A stretch of 64,000 bases of DNA from Lolium rigidum (lineage: Eukaryota; Streptophyta; Magnoliopsida; Poales; Poaceae), in contig NC_061508.1 in assembly GCF_022539505.1 (NCBI RefSeq), forward strand, positions 33,598,256-33,662,255, written 5' to 3'. The position numbers and the translations under genes were made by a program. Under the pieces are notes generated by a model that saw only the letters and a program-made list of their open reading frames with translations, had not been told where the DNA came from and did no database searches. Positions 11,010 to 22,790 of the stretch are shown piece after piece. Numbering within the stretch: position 1 is the stretch's first letter; each line of letters begins with the position of its first letter.

Positions 11010-12166
11010 TGTTATCACCAGAATTTGACCGGATCAGAGATGGGCCGCGAACAAGATGGGCTTGAAGAATATACATAGAAGGAATACATGAATCGGCCTT
11101 GTGTACCAAGTTTGGGCTAATTGCCCGTGTATCTGTAACATAGTAGGATACGTGTCGTTTAGAAGTTAGAGTTTTACCCGTGCACGGTTAGGTGCACGCG
11201 TGAATTAGAAAGTCCCTCGGACTATAAATATGTATCTAGGGTTTATGAAATAAACAACAACCAACGTTCAACACAAATCAATCTCGGCGCATCGCCAACT
11301 CCTTCGTCTCGAGGGTTTCTCCTGGTAAGCACCATGCTGCCTAGATCGCATCTTGCGATCTAGGCAGCACAAGCTTATTACGTTGTTCATGCGTTGCTCG
11401 TACCGAAGCCTTTTTGATGGCGAGCAACGTAGTTATCTTAGATGTGTTAGGGTTAGCATTGTTCTTCGTATCACATGCTCGTCGTAGTGCAACCCTTATA
11501 CATCTAGCCGCCCTTACACCTATCTTAGGTGTAGGGGCGGCACCCCGCTTGATCATCGTTTAGTAGATCCGATCCGTTACGGTTGCTCCTTGTTCTTCAA
11601 GGATTAGTTTAATATCTACAATAGTTAGGCCTTACAAAGGGTTGGAGGATCCAGCGGCGCGTAGGGTGTCGTTTGTTAGTCCTAGACAGGATGTTCCGGG
11701 GATCAATCTCGTGTTGGTTTTTAGGCCTTGTCTAGGACCGGCTCACGATCACCGTGCGTGGCCGCGAGGCCCAATCGTGAGTAGGATGATCCGATTATGC
11801 GGTGAAAACCCTAAATCGTCGTAGATCGCTTTAGCTTTATCTTGATCAAGCAGGACCACCATATATTCGTACACCTTGTACGAATCATGGGTGGATCGGC
11901 TCTTTGAGCCGATTCACAGGATAACCTGAGAGCCGATCGAGGCTCGTATTTAATGTTTACGTGTATGCCATGCAGGAAACTAAGCGAGGCATCATCCCAC
12001 ACCAGGTATAGGTCAGGTGGCACGCCCTTGCATCAGCATCGGACGTGTGCGCAGAAGGCTTTGCGGGCCGTCGCTCAGAGGGACCAGGGCCAGCCGCAGC
12101 CCTGAGTTGTTCCCGGCTCTACGGTGTTGCCCGTCGCTGCCCGCCGGTGGGTTTCTGACCGCAACA
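11010..12166 (+). repeat. LTR 2, 3' LTR of gypsy copy 2
   Basis: It starts TGTTATCACC after a GGGGGGCA purine tract and ends GCAACA. It lacks a 9-10-bp stretch near 12003 that LTR 1 has, probably by slippage between ACC repeats. The flank GGTTA (12167-12171) is the expected right-hand target duplication. Confidence 0.9.
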
Positions 12167-13175
12167 GGTTATTAGCAATAATTCTATCACCAATTGGAGA
12201 AATCCAATTGCTAATAGCTTTCGAAATGATTTTCAAACTGCAATTACCCAAACTAATAGGATGGATTTTTTTTATATCCCGAGCATCATGTTCTTTTGGA
12301 ATAAGGGTAATTATAGAATAATTAAGCCTAGATACATTCAGAGTACCAGATTCAAATCGCTGATGAGAGCCATAAAATCCTTTTTGATAAGGTACCAAAA
12401 CCTTTGATAAAATAGGAAGGAAAGGCCATCTGGACCGGGGGCACCACTAGCATATGATTCAAACACAGCAGACTTTATTTCCTCCTCAGAAAAAGGTTTT
12501 TCAAGAGACATATTTTCCTCGAAAGTGAACAAGTCCTCATGATCCTAGAAATGGTCACCTGGGGAAATGTTACGACGAACTTCCTTAGCAAATAGATTTT
12601 TACAAAAGTTAGTGGCAATTTTAATCATACCAGGGGTATCCTCAACAGGACCATCCGGACCATCAAGAATTGCAAGGTTCTTTTTCCTCCTCCTTTGATT
12701 AGCAATAGCATGGAAATAAGAAGTGTTACGGTCCCCTTCCTTAATACACCTATCCCTAGAATGCCAAGCTTTGGTTTCCTCATGTTTAAACACGGCATCG
12801 AGCTCTTCACTAATTTGTTTCATCCTAACTTTATCAGATAATTGATTGCTTTTAGAAAACACAACTAGGATATCAAATTCCAGAATTAAATCATTTTTAC
12901 GTTTCTTAAAAGCAGCATCAACATTCAGACTCCAACCTTTAGCCTTTTTTCCTCAAGAGCCTAGTTTTAAATTGCCAAACATCAACTGCAGAAGTTCAAG
13001 GATATTCGGTATTCCAAACTTTTGTCACCAATTAATGAACTCCTGGTGGTCTAAGCCACCATTTTTCAAATCTAAACAACTTGGGGGAGGAGTAAAATTA
13101 GAACGAGTGTCAAGAAGCAGAGGGTTGTGATCGCTAATTGGCCTAGAAAGCGCCCTAACAGTAGTTAGAAAAAGG
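12167..13175 (-). pseudogene. L1-type LINE fragment (endonuclease end to RT start)
   Basis: Minus-strand pieces read in order SDHNPL (end of the endonuclease, about 13135), the linker typical of plant LINEs with KEGDRNTSYFHAIANQRRRKK-type sequence (about 12700), FSEEEIKSAV...GPDGLSF (about 12430-12510) and IPKEHDARDIKKIHPISL (about 12270), which opens the reverse transcriptase. It has stops and frame changes. The catalytic RT core would lie further left and was separated by the gypsy insertion at 12166. Residual, non-functional. Confidence 0.75.
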
Positions 13176-13218
13176 CTTGTCGCTACACCTACTACACCAA
13201 GCGAGTATGCTGGAGTGA

Positions 13219-13229
13219 TATTTATATGG
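13219..13229 (+). promoter_or_regulatory. Possible TATA box of the carboxylesterase relic
   Basis: TATTTATATGG lies about 105 bp before the ATG at 13333, a usual spacing for a plant gene. Confidence 0.35.
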
Positions 13230-13332
13230 CTAGTAGTGGAAGGAGGGAATCAATCGAGTACGTGGTTAGTCTTCTGCTAGACAGCTAGAGTGCTCCCCTG
13301 CTAGCTCGGCTCGTGTTGTCTGCACACCAGCA

Positions 13333-13665
13333 ATGGAGCTAACCACCAAACTGAGTTTCGACTCGCGGCTCCTCCGCGTCTACGAAGACGGCCGAGTGGA
13401 GCGACTCTTCGGCACAGAAACCACCCTCCCGGGGTTCGACGCCGCCACCGGGGTCACCTCGGCTCCAAGGACGTCGTCATCGACGGCACCACCGGCGTCT
13501 TCGTCCGTCTCTACATCCCCGACCTCCCCGGATCCGATTCCCAGCGCAAGAAGCTCCCGATCCTCGTGTACTTAAGAGGAGCATGGCTTCTTCATCAATA
13601 AGCCGGAGTGTGATGAGTCTCTGAAGATGATGGACCGGGTAGTCCACTTCCTCGCCGGCAACTGA
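13333..13665 (+). pseudogene. Plant carboxylesterase (CXE/GID1-like family) pseudogene, internally deleted
   Basis: The N-terminus (residues LRVYEDGRVERLFGTE, then after a shift KDVVIDGTTGVFVRLYIPD and KKLPILVYF) is that of plant alpha/beta-hydrolase carboxylesterases, enzymes of about 320 residues that cleave small esters. A few extra bases near 13460 shift the frame. At about 13575, just before the oxyanion-hole HGGG motif should appear, the sequence jumps to the C-terminus (EHGFFINKPEC...FLAGN, stop 13663-13665). The nucleophile Ser region is gone and only the C-terminal His context remains. A tentative TATA box precedes it. Non-functional. Confidence 0.75.
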
Positions 13666-14571
13666 CCCAGAGGAGATTCATGAGTTCTGTGTGTTTTTTT
13701 CCTCTGCAAATAATGTTTCCTTCGTGTTACATGCGCGAAAAGGACTCGCATCAGAAACTGCCAGAGTATCGGAAATCCACTTTTGTTCTTGGTGCCACAG
13801 AATGAATATTTTAAATTTTCAAAAAATAGAACAACATTTTCACAGTTACATCTTGATATTCTATGTGTACACGCAAGTTTTGCAGAAAACTGAATCTTTT
13901 ATGTCATGTGCACAAAAGATAAGAAAATATCTCTTCTTCTGAGCCTTTTTGGCACCAAACTGTGTCTATTTTACAGACGTAACAAAAAATACCGGTTTTT
14001 GGTGAAACGATTTTGTGAGCACATAGAACATCGAGATATACGGGTGATATTTTTTTATCAATTTTTTTAAAATTCTACAATATGTTTAAAAATCATTTTA
14101 AAAATAAGCTTATGCTCGTGGGTGCAAACGCGCTTCGTCCCCAGAGTATCAGTTCAGTCCTCCATTCTGTTTTAACTATGCAATGAAGTTGTAATTCACG
14201 ATTTATTCACAGGAGCAAATATTGATCATTGGTGCTACAACCTTACAAGTGTAATCAGTAATTTTCTTACAAAATGAAGTAAAACTCCTTGCATGATATG
14301 ATGCACCACAGAAATTCAGAATAAATAAAAGTACAATTCCTTTTGTTCCAACTTTTCAATGAGGTTGCCACTTCCCTGCATAGTCACTCACCGGATGAAC
14401 AAGTACCTCACAGGTCGACAATGAATTCAGCAAGCTCCTGGCCGGAATTGTCAGTTAGGCTTGAACAAATAGTGGTGCATCTCACACTTGGTCTCGGAGA
14501 ACTCGAGCTACACGCACGCCGAAGTAGGTGCATCTAAGTCAAGCTCACCGACCCACCCACCCGCGCCCTAA
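13666..14571. other. Non-coding stretch, nothing recognised
   Basis: AT-rich sequence with many short A/T runs follows the carboxylesterase relic. I see no coherent coding frame, terminal repeats or RNA gene. Confidence 0.5.
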
Positions 14572-14600
14572 GAGCATCTTCAGCCGTCTTCCCGGGAAGA
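14572..14600 (+). mobile_element. Left terminus of a PIF/Harbinger-like element
   Basis: TAA (14569-14571) is followed by GAGCATCTTCAGCCG, the same terminal type as the Harbinger elements at 56352 and 63578. I found no matching right end; it was probably lost or displaced by later insertions. Confidence 0.5.
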
Positions 14601-15020
14601 CTCCCAGGACCCCTTTTTTTTTTATCCAGATGGACGAAAATGGTCCAGTCGCGGTCCCGAATCTTCGTTTTCGTCCGGATTTGGGCTTTCATCCATCCGG
14701 GGAGCCCAGGTCATCGCCCCCCCCCCCGGAGCGCTCGGGGAGTTCGGAGGAAGCCAAAGCGCGAGAAACATCGAGAAAACTTCCCGCGCGCCTGGTGGCC
14801 CCGACTTGTGGCGAGAAAGATCGATCGTCTTCCGCGCGCTGTAAAACCCTGCCGCCGGTCAGTCTTCGCCGGACGCGTAGCTTCCACGTGGCGAGTTAAT
14901 GACGCCGCCTCGGTTTCACGCGCGTCACCCTCTATTTATCGCGGAACTACCGCGTCTGGCCGCAATCACCACCCCATCTCCCTATTCACCACATCTCTCC
15001 CCAATCTCATCGAGCGAACA

Positions 15021-15482
15021 ATGGAGAACTTCGGCGACGGCGCGGCGAACAACGGCTTCGGCCGGCATTCTCTCCACCAATGGGAGGGGAGGCTGCTGCA
15101 CGCGGCGGGCTACCCCGCGCCGCCAGACTTTCGCGCGTCCGGAGGCTGGCGCCTGAGCGCGGGGGGCATCCCAATCCCACCGCCGCCAATCGGATGCGCC
15201 GCCCTCGAGGCGGAGAACAACGCGGTGCTCGTCACCCTTAGCGACGAGCTGCACGCAGAGCCTCGGTTCGACCCCGACAACTATGAGGCATGGACGGACT
15301 TCTTACGGCAAAGGTACGAGCGTGAACTCGCCGCCTACGACGGCCCTCCCCCTCCTCCCGCGCGAAAAAACGCCGCCAGCCGCCACCGCTGGTGGAGCGG
15401 GCCGGGCCGCACCCTCGAGAACATGCTCGCGCACATCGAGGGCGACAACTCCACCGTACTGGGGATCCCTCCGACCAAGTAA
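15021..15482 (+). CDS. 153-aa transposon-type ORF of unknown function
   Basis: ATG 15021 was chosen because the frame from here has even composition and an upstream TATA-like CTATTTATC at about 14932; the open frame reaches further up but through transposon-end sequence. The protein has the features HQWEGRLLHAAGYPAPPDF, a Pro-rich loop, a Tyr/Arg-rich helix (NYEAWTDFLRQRYERELAAY) and a C-terminal ENMLAHIEGDN. I recall such proteins as numerous in cereal genomes and tied to transposons; no biochemical role is known to me. GC is high compared with the flanks. It sits 450 bp inside the element terminus at 14572. Confidence 0.5.
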   Translation: MENFGDGAANNGFGRHSLHQWEGRLLHAAGYPAPPDFRASGGWRLSAGGIPIPPPPIGCAALEAENNAVLVTLSDELHAEPRFDPDNYEAWTDFLRQRYERELAAYDGPPPPPARKNAASRHRWWSGPGRTLENMLAHIEGDNSTVLGIPPTK

Positions 15483-16893
15483 TATCCCACCTTTTCCCTT
15501 CGTCCCCTGTCCTCTTTCTTCTCCATTGCTCTCACCTGCCGCCATGAGAAGGGGAGAACCCTAAATCTGAAGCTCCCTGGAAATTACATCTTCCAGGATT
15601 TCTCTGTAGATCTACTATACTGCATAGCTCAAAAGAGAGTATCTGTAGATCTACATCCTGTTTGTCTTCAGAACTAACATCAAAGTTGGAGGAAATCATC
15701 TCCTTGGAATCCTGTACATCTACATCAGAGCTAACATCCTGGAGTGGAGCAAGGTACTACACAACTTCCTGGATGTTTTCTTCTGCTTTTACATCCCATA
15801 AGTCTGCAGTTATCTCCCTGTGTTGTATCTAGATGTATTTACATGAAAAATTACAGAAGGTATCAAGGAACTAAAACATACAGTATGTACCTGTATTAGA
15901 AGCAACAACATTGGCAGAAGTGAAATTAATGACCTGACATAGTAACACACCTAGATGGGAAATTATATCTGTAGCTCTGTCCATGTTGTTGAACTTGTAA
16001 CTGGAAAATTGCAGAATAGATGTAGCTATTTTCCTGTATAAGTTTAGTTTGAACAAAATCACACCTGACAGGTGAACTAACATGCTTTAACACAGTAACA
16101 TTCTGACCAAAAAGGAAGTAACATGCAGTAGGTATTTCCCTGTATAAGTTCAGTTTCAACAGAGGGACACCTGACAGATGAACTAACATGCTTTAACAGA
16201 GTAACATTCTGGCCAAAAAAGTAACTAACATGCAGTAGGTATTTTCCTGTATAAGTTCAGTTTCAACAGATAGACACCTGACAGGTGAACTAACATGCTT
16301 TTACCAGAGTAACAGCTGACTCAAAAAAAGGAACTAACATGCAGTAGCTACAGATTTTCATAGGAAATAACATGCAGTAGCTACAGAATATCTATCTAGT
16401 TCAGATGTATCAGTTCAGATGTACCTGTATTAGTAGTAACTAATGAAGCATAGAAATATAACATAGTAACACCCTGTGGGAAAAAGAAAAGGTCACATCC
16501 AAAAATATATCTGCATAGTCAAAATGATATTCATATTGATCTAGTGCGAAAAAGTATTAACTTCTCAGAGGGAAAACATCTGATTTTGGATTTGAAGAAA
16601 GGTCACATCCAGATTTTTTTAGTCATCCCACACAATTCGAAGTGCTAGTAATAGCAGGAAAAGAGCTGCACCGAACCGAAGACGAGGCTAAACAAGGACA
16701 GATGCGTCGGTTGCGCCTAGTTCTTACAGTAGCATGACATGTGCAAAAACAACCAGAACCGAAGAGCAACTAGTTCTTACAGTAGGATGACATGTGAAAA
16801 ACTACAGTAGTTTCTTTTGTTCGTTTCCGACATGACTTGAGCTTGTAGATAGCTGCTTGAGGTTATTTGCTTTCCAAAAGACCTTCCTAGAAG
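15483..16893. other. Non-coding transposon interior
   Basis: AT-rich sequence without a coherent frame lies between the 153-aa ORF and the FAR1-type pseudogene. Apart from the tandem repeat at 16028-16350 it shows short words such as ACATGCAGTAG scattered several times. Confidence 0.5.
16028..16350 (+). repeat. Tandem repeat, three units of about 106 bp
   Basis: Units start at 16028, 16134 and 16241, each with CCTGTATAAGTT near the front, CACCTGACAG in the middle and AACATGCAGTAG at the end. Identity is roughly 85-90 percent by eye. Confidence 0.8.
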
Positions 16894-17250
16894 ACCATGT
16901 ACCTGCATTTTAAAAATATAGTGTGAGAAAAATGTTAGTTGTTTGCAAAAACATCTGCATATAACAAATGACTATGTTTCTTTTTGTGTGACAGGTTCTG
17001 TGAAGATAATGCCGAAGGGTTTTGATTTTTTGGTTTGGAATTGACTTAAATCAACCAGCAGGTAAACCTACCGAGGAGCCATGTACCTGCATTTTAAGAA
17101 TATAGTGTGAGAAAAATGTTAGTTGTTTGCAAAAACATCTGCATATAACAAATGACTATGTTTCTTTTTGTGTGACAGGTTCTGTGAACATAATGCCAAA
17201 GGGTTTTGATTTTTGGTTTGGAATTGACTTAAATCAACCAGCTGGTAATG
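16894..17250 (+). repeat. Direct duplication of about 180 bp across an intron/exon border
   Basis: The block at about 16894-17068 recurs at 17077-17250: CATGTACCTGCATTTTAA, then a splice-acceptor-like TTTTTGTGTGACAG, then the start of the FAR1-type exon. The second copy leads into the long frame; the first ends in a stop after an extra T. Confidence 0.85.
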
Positions 17251-18828
17251 GTTTTACTGCTGGTAGTAATGACAATGAAGCTGTCACATCTTCTTGTCAT
17301 CCTACTTGGGAACCAACTGAGGAGAACCAACCTTCCTGGCAAAACCCCACTGCAGCTCATCCTTCTATGCAACATCCTGATGAGCCAGGGAGTTCCGGTG
17401 CTTTTTCATTTGGTCAAACTGGTGATGCAACGCCTGATCCAATGGATACTTCAAAGAGAGAAAGGTATGATGGTTCAGGGTTCCATACTGGTGTGACTCT
17501 ACCTAGCGAAGACAGTGGTGAAGAAGGTGAAGTACAATCTACACAGAAGGACTTGCGTCCGGAAATCCGTTTGTCGGCATGGTTTTTGACTCAATGGAAG
17601 CGGCACTATCACATTACAATCGATATGCACATCGTGTTGGATTTTCTGTAAGGATTGAATCCTCTAGAAAGTCTACGAAAGACGGAGAAAAGGACAAGAA
17701 TTTGTTTGTATGCAATAAAACAGGGAAGAATGCAGAATTACCACCCACACCCGTAAAATAGAGAAACCGTGCGATTACTAAGTTGGCAGATTGCAAGACA
17801 AAACTGCGGGTCAAGCGAGTTGGTGCTAGGTGGCAAGTAACCTAGTTTGTGGAAGAGCATAGGCATGAAATGATTGACAAATTTGCATTGAAGAAATACC
17901 TAAGGTCTCACAATAAAATTCCAAAAGAAGAGAAGAAGTTCATTGATTTGATAAGTGATGTGAATATCAGTTCTGGCAGGATTATGGAAATCATGGGAGA
18001 ACTAGGCAGCAAGCAGAATGTTCCGTACAACACTAAAACAATAAGCAACTACAGAGCATAGCATGCTGACGAGCACAAAATAAAAGCTATCCCTAAGTTG
18101 TTGAAACACTTTGAGAGACTGAAACAAGATGATCCTAGATTTTTCTATGACTACAAGCTCGACGATGACAACGGGGTTGAGAACATTTTTTGGGTTGACG
18201 GCGCTGCAAGAGATGTGTACAAGCTATATCATGATTGCATATCATTTGACACAACCTTCATGACTAATCAATACAATATTCCATGTGCCCCTTTCATTGG
18301 CATAAATAGATATGGTCAGTCCATACAGCTGGGTTGTGGATTTCTAAGGACTGAGAGGATTGCAAATTTTGAGTGGCTATTCCGGACATTTTTTATAGCG
18401 ATGGATGGTTTGCATCCTTTGAACATCTTTACTGACCAGGATGACGCTATGAGGTCTGCAATTGAGACAGTATTTCCTGACACCATTCACAGAAACTGCA
18501 GATGGCATATTATGCAAAAGGTTTAGGAAAAAATGATCCTATGGCATCAAAAAGGGAAGACTTGAGGAGAGATTTCAACAGTGTCATTGACTACAGTGTT
18601 ACTGAAGAGGAGTTTAAAGCTAGGTGGTCCAAAATGATGCATAAACATGATGTTGTTGACAATGAGCATTTCAAGGATATTTATGATCTAAGGAGATGTT
18701 TTGTTCCTGCTTATTTCATGAAACGTTTCTTCCCATTCTTGCAAACGACTGCTCGTAGTGAAGGTTTTAATGCAGTTCTCAAGCAGTACGTCAACCCCTG
18801 AGAAAGCCTTTTTGTTTCTTTAAGCAGT
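17193..18828 (+). pseudogene. FAR1/MULE-transposase-type gene, truncated and frameshifted
   Basis: From ATG 17193 an acidic N-terminal part (about 125 residues) leads to a FAR1 DNA-binding domain (GMVFDSMEAALSHYNRYAHRVGFSV, about 17575-17750) and, from about 18150, a MULE transposase domain (SFDTTFMTNQYNIPCAPF and TDQDDAMRSAI hold two of the acidic residues). The frame shifts near 17574 and 18520 and has stops at 17759, about 17840 and 18059. At 18829 a gypsy LTR interrupts it, so the SWIM zinc finger expected at the C-terminus is missing. It could be a transposase of a MULE or a decayed FAR1-related host gene; neighbouring transposon ends favour the former. Confidence 0.8.
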
Positions 18829-19992
18829 TGTTATCACCAGAATTTGACCGGATCAGAGGTGGGCCGCGATTAAGATGGGCTTGAAGAATATACATGGAAG
18901 AAATACATGAATCGGCCTTGTATACAAATTTTGGGCTAGTTTGCCCGTGTATCTGTAAATATAGTAGGATACGTGTCGGTTAGATAGAATTTGGCTCGTG
19001 CACGGTTGGGATTACTCCCACGTTAGAAAGTCTACGGACTATAAATATGTATCTAGGGTTTCTGAAATAAACAACAATCACGTTCATCACAAACCAATCT
19101 AGGCGCATCGCCAACTCCCTTGTTTCGAGGGTTTCTTCCGGGTAAGCATCATGCTGCCTAGATCGCATCTTGCGATCTAGGCGATACACGTTTATTCGCT
19201 GTTCATGCGTTGCTCGTGCTCGAAGCCTTGTTGATGGCGAGCAACGTAGTTATCATAGATGTGTTAGGGTTAGCATTGTTTCATCGTATCATATGCTTTC
19301 GTCCGTGCAACCCCTAGACGTCTAGCCGCCCTTACACCTATCTTAGGTGTAAGGGCGGCACCTCGCTTGATCATTATTTAGTAGATCCGATCCGTTATGA
19401 TTGCTCCTTGTTCTTCAAGGATTAGTTTAATATCCGCATAGTTAGGCCTTACAAACGGGTTGAAGGATCCAAGTGGCACGTAGGGTGTAGTTTGCTAGCC
19501 CTAGACAGGATGTTCCGGGGATCAACTTCATGTTGGTTTTTAGGCCTTGTCTAGGGTCGGTTTATGATCACCGTGCGTGGCCGCCAGTGCTCAATCACGC
19601 ATAGGATGTTCCGATTATGTGGTGAAAACCCTAAATCGTAGTAGGTCGTTTTAGCTTTATATTGATCAAGCAGGACCACCATGTGATCGTACACCTCGTA
19701 CGAATCATGGGTGGATCGGCTCCTTGAGCCGATTCACAGGACAACCTGAGAGCCGATCGAGTCTCGTATTTAATGTTTACGTGTATGCCATGCAGGAACT
19801 AAGCGAAGCAAATCCATCACCTTCCCGACCAGGTATAGGTCAGGTGGCACGCCCTTGCACCAGCATCGGACGTGCGTGCCGAGGCTTTGCGGGCCGTCGC
19901 TCGAGGGACCAGGGCCAGCCGCAGTCCCGGGAGCCTCCCGGCTCTACTCGTGTTGCCCGTCGTTGCTCGCCGGTGGGTTTCTGACCGCAACA
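18829..19992 (+). repeat. LTR 3, 5' LTR of gypsy copy 3
   Basis: It runs from TGTTATCACC to GCAACA, 1164 bp, with a TATA box near 19039 and all three leader hairpins. It lies inside the FAR1-type frame, so GCAGT (18824-18828) is the expected target duplication. It is more diverged from LTRs 1 and 2 than they are from each other. Confidence 0.9.
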
Positions 19993-20054
19993 CATTCTGG
20001 CACGCCCGGTGGGACAGTCTTCGACATCAACTGCATCGCCATCTACATCTGAGA

Positions 20055-22790
20055 TGGCGGAAGGTACTCCAGTCACGTACGAAGATTTGACTGAGGAGCT
20101 CAAGAGGAAGTATGACGAGGTCAAAGCTATCCTCGAAGCCGACCTCATCGGCTCTTTCCGAGAGAACCCGCTCACACGGCATCGGGTGGAAAGGGTTCTC
20201 ACCTGAAGCGCGCTCGATGGAGTGGACCTGTCCGCCCCGTCGAAGAACGCACCAGGTCTCTACGTCGGAGATTAATTTCATGGTGGCTCATTCGCTGCAT
20301 CGCCATTCCGAGAGCCTCGGTGAACACTTTGGAGCGTGTCGCCCTTCGGGTGATCCAGGAAATCATGAGGCATCGGTACTCTCCGTCAGGACCAGCTCTA
20401 GGGACTCACCAAGGAGAGATGCCACTCCGGTCCCGACCACCGCTGCCATTCGCGTTGGCGGCACCGGAAGTGCCGAGTCCACCGGCATACGTCGTCTACA
20501 AGATCGGTGGTGACCCTAGTGATTACCGGTTCTTGTATGAGGCGCCTAAGGAGATCCCTCACGGATACACGTGCACATACGTGCCGGACCGCGATGAATC
20601 GGGCACTCACGAACCAAGCTGCAACGAGCAGGGACTTCGGAACGGCCAGGAGGAACTTCGGGAACAGATCTTGAGAAGCAGACGTGGCTAGCAAAGTATG
20701 CCACTCCGACGAACCTCCAGAGCTCAACTCCTGCAGTTGGCTCAGAGCTTGAAAAGCAAGCGTGGCTGGCTAAGTATGCCGCTCCGGCGAATCTTCAGAG
20801 TTCGACTCCTGCAGCCAGCACCGCGGATCAGATCGAGTACAATCTTGAGAGACCAGTTCGGCATGGTGCCGAAAAGGAGGGCAATCGGCTATTCCAAGCC
20901 GTACCCCAACGAGTACGAGTTGATCCCGCTACCACCCAAATATCGGCTCCCCGAATTCTCCAAGTTTAGTGGATCAGATGGTTCCAGCTCAATCGAGCAT
21001 GTGAGCCGATATTTGGCACAGCTGGGCACGATCTCAGCATCAGATGAGCTGCGTGTGAGGTTCTTCGCACAGTCCCTCACAGGATCGGCTTTCGGGTGGT
21101 ACACATCGCTGCCACCGGACTCAATCCGGACTTGGAAGCAGTTGGAGGAGCAGTTCCACATGCGGTATCACTCGGAGGCTTCCGAGGCTGGCATTGCCGA
21201 TCTAGCACAAGTACGACGAAGCGCGGAGAAACAGTGTCGGAATACATCCAGCGCTTCAGGACCGTTAGGAACCGATGCTATTCGGCTCGTGTGACTAAAA
21301 AGAAGCAGCCGAGTTGGCGGTGGTGGGTCTCGCATCACCGATCAAGGATGTGGCCTCCCAAGCGAGACTACCCTTCACCGGCGCATATGGTGCGAAGCTG
21401 TCATTATATGAACAGCGCCACCCAGAGGTGTACCAGGATAAATTCAAGCGTGCGGTGGTCCTGGTTGAGGCAGATGAAGATGAAGGCTCGACGGGAGATC
21501 AAGAGGTAGCAGTGGCTGAATGGACTCGGGGGGCAAGCCCCGTGTCCTGCAAATGGGTTAAGCCACAAGGTCCTCCAAGAGGGTTTGACTTCGACGTGAC
21601 CAAGGCTGAGCAAATTTTCGACCTCCTACTTAAGGAGAAGCAGCTAAAGGTACCCGAAGGCCACAAAATCCCCACGGCGCAGGAGCTGAACGGAAAGCCA
21701 TACCGCAAGTGGCATAACACGTTCACCCATGCCACCAACGACCGCAGGGTGTGGCGTCGGCAGATCCAAATGGCGGTAGAACAAGGGCGGCTAATTTTTA
21801 GCCGTACGCCATGAAAGTCGACACGCACCCCTTCCCCGCCGTTAACATGGTGGAGTGCACTTACCCTGGGAGGTGCCGGCCAGGTTTCTCGTTCAACATC
21901 AACATGGTAGGACCTGTGCACCACCCTGGCAAGGATAGAGACGAGGGCAGCTGCTCTCATGGAAATGACAAAGAGGAAGCCGTTCCACGCGATCGGCTCC
22001 GGCACGATGGCAAGCGCTACATCACAGAGGGAGAAGTGAAGAATGTGAGATATCAGCGACCTCTCTCTGATCACCTCCTCAACAAATACGTGGGTCAATA
22101 CGACCAACGCCGACGATACAACAACGATGACGAAAGAGATCGTCTGGCTAGCAGGGACGCCAGGAGACATCGTCGGCATGATCGCGACGAGGAGAGATAT
22201 GAGCGCCACGCCAAGAAAAAGTCAAGAGAGCAAGACGACGTGGATAGGCACTGGGACTGTCCCTTGTTCAGACACTGCTGGGATTCAGGAATGAGCCGAT
22301 TGCCTACAATCGGCAACTGCCCAGAATGTAGACAGAAGAAGAAGGGTGCAGGTGACGTGTCCGTGTTCAAACGTCTAGGGCCTCTCCCGCCTCGGAACAA
22401 GCACGCTGAGTCCTCTCGGGTGGAAGATCTCGAGGAATTAGAAGATGATGATGAAGAAGATAAGTACCACCGGCCAAGGTGGTGCCCTGATGGACTCATC
22501 CGTTCCCAAAAGCGTAGGGTTCAGCGGCTACGTGGTTTGGAGGAAGCTGAAAGGTTATACCTGCACACGTTAAGGAAGGCGCGGCCTGATCCGGCCGCGA
22601 AAATTCAGCGAACTCCGGACGAAGAAGGTCGACCACAAAAGAAAGAGTGGCGTCCCAAACAAAGGAAAGCCGATGATGAGACATCGGCCGGCACAAACAT
22701 GGTGTTCATCCTTCCAGCGGAGTTTTGTGCTCCAGGATTGGACGAAGCACCCGTGGCACAACTTGATCTGCGGCCCACGGCCGGTTATCT
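20055..22790 (+). pseudogene. gag: gag polyprotein, copy 3 (several frameshifts)
   Basis: The start is ATG 20055 (MAEGTPVTYEDLTEEL). Homology to copy 2 is continuous through the gag core (about 20830-21520), the linker and the Cys/His cluster (about 22260-22340), but the frame shifts at about 20195, 20270, 20320, 20610, 20835, 21220, 21295, 21800 and 22780. The frame 21811-22794 is the longest clean piece. It is older or less constrained than copies 1 and 2. Confidence 0.8.

Larger units (their letters stand above)
5284..12166 (+). mobile_element. Complete gag-only gypsy element, copy 2 (LTR-internal-LTR)
   Basis: The element has a 5' LTR 5284-6451, internal region 6452-11009 and 3' LTR 11010-12166, about 6.9 kb. 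Copy 1 sits directly in front and shares the 5' LTR, a tandem structure typical of unequal recombination between LTRs. The 3' edge is clean: the CA end at 12166 is followed by LINE sequence. No polymerase genes are present, so it must rely on proteins from other elements. Confidence 0.85.
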
